A DNA stretch of 64,000 nucleotides from Acheta domesticus (Eukaryota; Arthropoda; Insecta; Orthoptera; Gryllidae), in NCBI GenBank assembly GCA_031308135.1, contig JAHLJT010009436.1, positions 142,808,303-142,872,302 of the forward strand. The letters are read 5' to 3'. Below, piece after piece: positions 59,604 through 64,000 of this stretch. A model generated the notes under the pieces. The model was not told the origin of the DNA. It did no database searches and saw only the letters and a program-made list of their open reading frames with translations. Position numbers and translations under genes: made by a program. How positions within the stretch are numbered: position 1 is the first letter of the stretch; the number at the start of each line of letters is the position of its first letter.

Positions 59604-60214
59604 TTAGAAAATGAGCCGTATGTCAATAGAGTGTAGCGTCATAGGCTGGACTGCTGGACTTCCTACTCAGAGAGACTTGCTTGCAAGGTATGGGCATGAG
59701 GGACCTTGAAATAGCCTCCCCGAACAAAGGCCACCCTTCAGATGGAAGTCTAAGAGAGGTGGTGGTGGGTTTGCGTGGTGTCGTGCGCGAGGCCGGGTGG
59801 CGGCGGCTAGGCAGGTCCAGAGGAGAGCGTGGGAGGGAGAAATGACCTAGAAGGTCATGTGACTCGGCATTATATAAGGCCGTGTCGCGAGGCCTCGGGA
59901 GGGACAACGTAACCCTCGCGGTAATCCGCCAAAACTTTATCCGCCCAGGCGGGCGTGGAGTGCTCTATGCACGAGTGGGTGTTCGCTGTGCTCGAACACG
60001 GCGAAGTGGTTCACCGCCGCTAGGTGCGTGTAGAGAGAGAGGAGGCTGTAGTGGGTAGCTCTAACAACAACATAGAGTGATTTTGCAAATATGTGTAAAT
60101 AAATTTGTATTCACTCACTCGTGTCTGTTACTTGGTGGCGTAGATCCCTACCCACGAGAGTTAGGTCAGGTTACAAGAGAATCAGCGCATTGACAAGCTC
60201 CAAAGAAAGGAAAA

Positions 60215-60405
60215 ACCGTAGAACTGGGAAGGAAGAATAACGCGCGGTTCGATGACCATTTAGGCTACTGCTCCGGCACGCGCCATGCATTGATCGAAAG
60301 GAACGATGGAAACGGGACATCAGAGCAGCCGATCTCTTGGAATCCTCATCCAGGTAGATGCGTCGTGCGACCTAGCTACTCAACTGAAGTTGAAAATGCG
60401 TTGCC
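60215..60405 (-). mobile_element. Fragment of SINE family A
   Basis: GCTACTGCTCCGGCACGCGCC, ATCAGAGCAGCCG and GCGACCTAGCTACTCAACTG align with the body of the 55.4 kb copy. Head and tail are missing or unrecognisable. Confidence 0.55.
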
Positions 60406-61981
60406 ATGGGAAACTGAGCAGAAGAACTTCCGGTTCACGAAGCGACAGTCGGGGCGTCAGAAAAACTTAATGCACCCGGTTGCTCTCTCCATTTCTTTGC
60501 ATTCTTCCCACTCTCCTTGGTCATATTTGCGAGACCAAACATTTCTCTCCTTTGTTTTTTTCTCACTTCCTTTCTCTACGATCCTCGATCAATATTCTCA
60601 CATTCCAGATTTCTTCCTTCTCTAACACCCTAGGTCCTTCACTCCTCGCTGCACTTCTTCCCTGCTTCCATTTCTTTCACTCTTCTCTGCTTCCATTTCT
60701 CTGTCAATTACTACTAATTATTTTCACATGTCTCCATCATTTCTTCTTTATCCTTCACTCTGTCATCATTCTCCTTCGTTTGTTGGCCCATTGCCCTACT
60801 CCAAAAGTCTTTCCAATCTTTCGCGACTCCTCGCTCCTTAAGACTGATATTTTCTTCATTGGCTCAGACAACATTCCAATTGCTGCCTTCCACCTTTCAA
60901 TTTCCTAGCTCCTACCCCATTTCCCTCATTGTCTGATCGTTTCAACACACATAACGTCTAATATTCTTCATTTAGGTGTCCTATTACGACGAGACCTCCT
61001 ATATCCTTAGCATGCAATCAACTCCCTAATTTACCCCGCCCCCGCCTATCTTACCATTTCCTATTAGCTTTGTAATGTGTTCCGTTTCTAATTTTACTCT
61101 CACTACTTCCTCATTCAACACTTTATCTCCTTTAATCACACTCAGAGAAACTTTCTGGTAACTCGTACAATAACTTTTTTAATACTAAATGCATTAACAC
61201 TCAATTTGCTGACGCATGTCTTACAACGTCGTCCTTAGACATAACTTTTGTGAAACGCGAAGTGTAGGCGAAGAAGGGGTTATGACATTTTTTACACAAA
61301 AGAAACGAGAACAAGCACACGTCGCGTGCTGTGAGTTTTAAAACATGAAAGCAGTCTAATTCATTTTAAACGTCTCATTCTCCATGTTCTGGTATAAACA
61401 AAGATCAGTGCTCTCTCATCTGCATCACCGCCCTACGATCTACTCGTGAAGCCATCAGCCCACCATCATTCTGAAAGTGAGATTAACTATGAAAGCAGTA
61501 ACGCGATTGAAATAACACGAAATGTAGCGTGATATGAAGCGAAAAGTATCAACCTGTGACTGCAAGTGGAACAATTGTCGAGGGACGGTGAGATGCAAGG
61601 GTCAGTAACAGAACGTGACCTTAGGTCAAGGCTCTTCAGGATTAATACTTCATGTTAGGTTGGAAATTGGTCCTTACTTGTATTTAGAATTTACCAGAAT
61701 GTTGCATACATATTCATTCTATTCAATCTCTTCTCGATTCTTAATTCGGTTAAAAATCAGTCTTCGCATTATTTCCCTTCTGTGTAACAAGTACTCAACA
61801 CGACTTAACTTGACAATATTCACTTCCGAAAGGCTCTTTTGTTAAAATATCTGAACACTAGAAGTTAACACACGATCATGTTCAATGTATTGGTTATTGT
61901 TATCTAACTTCCGGTCCATGGAAACATTTCCACTGATATACCCCCGACAAGGGCTGAATTGCGTCCGGCGAAATATCAGTT

Positions 61982-62503
61982 GTTTGATTAGTGTTTCCTG
62001 GCGCGGCAACTGTTGTGGTCACAAGACCCGTACGTATAGTGGATACTACATCTCGGGAGGTGACATCCTCCCCCGCTGAGAGACGTCGCCAACTTACACA
62101 GAGATTTGTAGGGTTTCCCTCTTCACGTATCTCTCCAGCGGGGTACCGTCCCATCCGGGACAAACTACAATTTCCCGACTTGTCTCAAGACATACTTGGT
62201 GTTGCAATACATGAAAGTGTAACTGTGTAAAGGGAGGGAACAGGATAATAGTGAGGAAGAAAGAATGCGTGCGGTCCGTCGTTCGTTTGTTAGGATACTA
62301 ATCCAGCATTTGCATGTTATTGTTTTGAGAAATCACGAAAAACTACCAATCAGAACGGCCGGCCACTAGAATTATTTCCCGTGGTTGAATTCGGCTCTGC
62401 TAGTGTCGAAAGTCCGTCTCCTTTGGGATTCGAATCCTGTAAACTCCCGGCCAGATACGCTAAAGAGACAATATTAATTCTTCCACTGGGTCAGCTCAAA
62501 CGG
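61982..62503 (-). mobile_element. tRNA-derived SINE, family A, older copy
   Basis: The left end is TTTGATTAGTGTTTCCTGG and the body shares GCGGGGTACCG.CCCA.CCGG and AACGGCCGGCCACTAGAATT with the other copies. The B box is degenerate (GGATTCGAATCC with T for G changes, near 62432). Boundaries are approximate. It has more substitutions than the 55.4 kb copy, so it is likely older. Confidence 0.65.
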
Positions 62504-62509
62504 TGGAAT

Positions 62510-64000
62510 ATATATTACCAGCGTCTTCCTCAGATGTAGTGTAAATGGGATCTCATTAGAATGGAAAAGATCCAGGGGAATTAATTTCGCTGAATATTTA
62601 GCCAGGATTACTTTACAAATCACAATCGTGATATGGCATAAATGGAAGTTTCCAGCCGATCGAAGACCGACCGCTGCAGGGTGGTTTGAAACAACGAATT
62701 CGGGTTTTTGAATCCAGTGCTGGATGACTGGGGTCGGCTCATTGCTAAATTTAAACTTGCAAATGGGGTACACAATCGGTTCATTTTGGCATTATTTCTT
62801 ACTCTCAGCCTACGATGCAGGACTTGCGAGATATTGGCTACTATACAATCTGCAATGTCATTCATGTTCTTTTTTCTTGAATTATATATTACTTTTTTGT
62901 TTGGCCTGGCACTGACCGAATTCCTGCGAGACTCGAGGTTTCTGTTGTGTGTGTCCCGGATTTAGTCGCGTTCATTCACCTTCATGACTGGTTTTTGGAG
63001 AAGTAGGAAATTCAAAATAATGAAACTATCGTTTTTAATTAGCAATACTTCAATTATATTATTCCGTATTCGTTATTATACCTAAGCACTCGAGCGCTTC
63101 CCCTCACCCAGCGAGCCTCACTGATCGCGATAGCCCGTAGATAAGGACTCGCCAAAAGGGCGGCGCACTCGAGCAGTCCTGGTCTACATTTCGTAATTAC
63201 TAATTAAATACAATCAATGGAGGACGCCCCGAGTGGCATCCAACTTAAGACCGTCTATCTTAGAATTGACATCCAACAACAATACTACGTATTTAAAAAA
63301 ATATTTACGTATTTGCAACTGTAATTATTAATTTTGAAATATTGAGGTTGTTGACGTTTGCAATTCATCTGAACAATATTTCTTTTTCCTCCCTCTGCTA
63401 AATTACTCGTAAAGGGAGGGAAAAATTGGAATCTCCTCAACAATTGATCTAGAATATCTGTCGTTCAATCTGTGTTTAAAGTTCTTTTCAATTGTACTTA
63501 TCTGTTAGTGTTATTCCATAGACAGTAACAATTGATGAAGGTGGAGGGGTGATACTTGCAATGTTGTACCTGAAATTCGATTTGTACACAAGAATGGATA
63601 CATGGGTGAGTCACGTGTAACTATTTTAGATTGTAAGTTTTACATGAAGTCTCTATGACATTTTCAACATTTTCCAGAAAGTGGCTGAAAATTTCTTCTT
63701 GAAGAGTACGGTGTAGTTCCGATTTTTATCAACACCATTGAAATTTAGAAAATTGCAAAAACATTTATATTTAAAACACTACTGGCTTTCGTTTAGTTAA
63801 TACAGCGATTTTTCTTACGTTGTGTGTTTTTGAATACAAAGATTTGTGAGTGTAAGTGAATGCAATGTCTAGCAATCGTGTGGCACAAGTGTCCTTTTTA
63901 CAAAACAATTTCAGTGTTGATAATTGCATTACGTTTTCAATGCAAGGTGGACAGCAGGATTTATATGTCATATTTCCCTATGGTATACACGTACAGATCT
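62510..64000. other. Intergenic DNA, no gene recognised
   Basis: Open frames near 62700-62965 are hydrophobic (for example MSFMFFFLELYITFLFGL) but short, overlapping and without splice or domain support. Nothing else is identified to the end of the window. Confidence 0.3.

Noticed and set aside
60480..60908. A 142-codon plus-strand frame with a hydrophobic product
   Set aside because: The stretch is pyrimidine-rich, which yields Phe, Leu and Ser in any frame. There is no conserved motif, and the neighbouring frame is also open.

Overview
This is an AT-rich piece of animal nuclear DNA, most probably from an insect with a large, repeat-laden genome. Evidence: one split gene with consensus GT-AG introns encodes a membrane-bound O-acyltransferase of the MBOAT1/2 (Drosophila oysgedart) type, and the rest is dominated by tRNA-derived SINEs, non-LTR retrotransposon and Tc1 remnants, MITE-like inverted repeats and microsatellites. 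There are no operons, ribosome binding sites, rRNA genes or CRISPR arrays. The species cannot be named from sequence alone. Layout, 0-17 kb: the whole coding sequence of the acyltransferase lies on the minus strand, from ATG at 16432 to TGA at 2814, in 11 coding exons joined in phase with no internal stop (1485 nt, 494 aa). Its first exon abuts a CpG-rich block (about 16433-16600) that is the likely promoter and 5' UTR. Its introns carry a degenerate multi-copy repeat (4.1-6.1 kb), a GA-rich tract (6.56-6.93 kb), a GGGACAA minisatellite split by a SINE (9.8-10.8 kb), a tRNA-Leu-like SINE with a 13-bp target-site duplication (12.27-12.49 kb) and a small MITE lying about 15 nt from a splice donor (13.23-13.39 kb). 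Layout, 17-43 kb: no host gene recognised. The region holds SINE copies, CpG-rich blocks, two adjacent palindromic MITEs, a hAT-type MITE with an 8-bp duplication (23.42-23.89 kb), an 864-bp fold-back element with about 150-bp terminal inverted repeats, an internal tandem array and a 9-bp duplication (26.95-27.81 kb), and a Tc1-like transposase pseudogene split by a truncated non-LTR retrotransposon (28.4-31.0 kb). It continues with a 32-35 kb field of related degenerate repeats and a TTAA-flanked DNA transposon remnant (38.83-40.72 kb). Layout, 43-64 kb: again no confident host exon. It contains two more non-LTR remnants (47.0-48.2 kb), a degenerate element-like coding remnant (49.1-49.6 kb), GC-rich unexplained blocks near 50.5-51.1, 51.4-51.8 and 58.4-58.8 kb, further SINE copies, a 250-bp palindrome (57.5 kb) and a small TTA-flanked MITE (59.4 kb). 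How it works together: the only recognisable host function is phospholipid remodelling in the ER by the MBOAT enzyme. Everything else is best read as mobile-element history, in which several insertions can be ordered by nesting. Assignments rest on reading the sequence by eye; no database search was possible.
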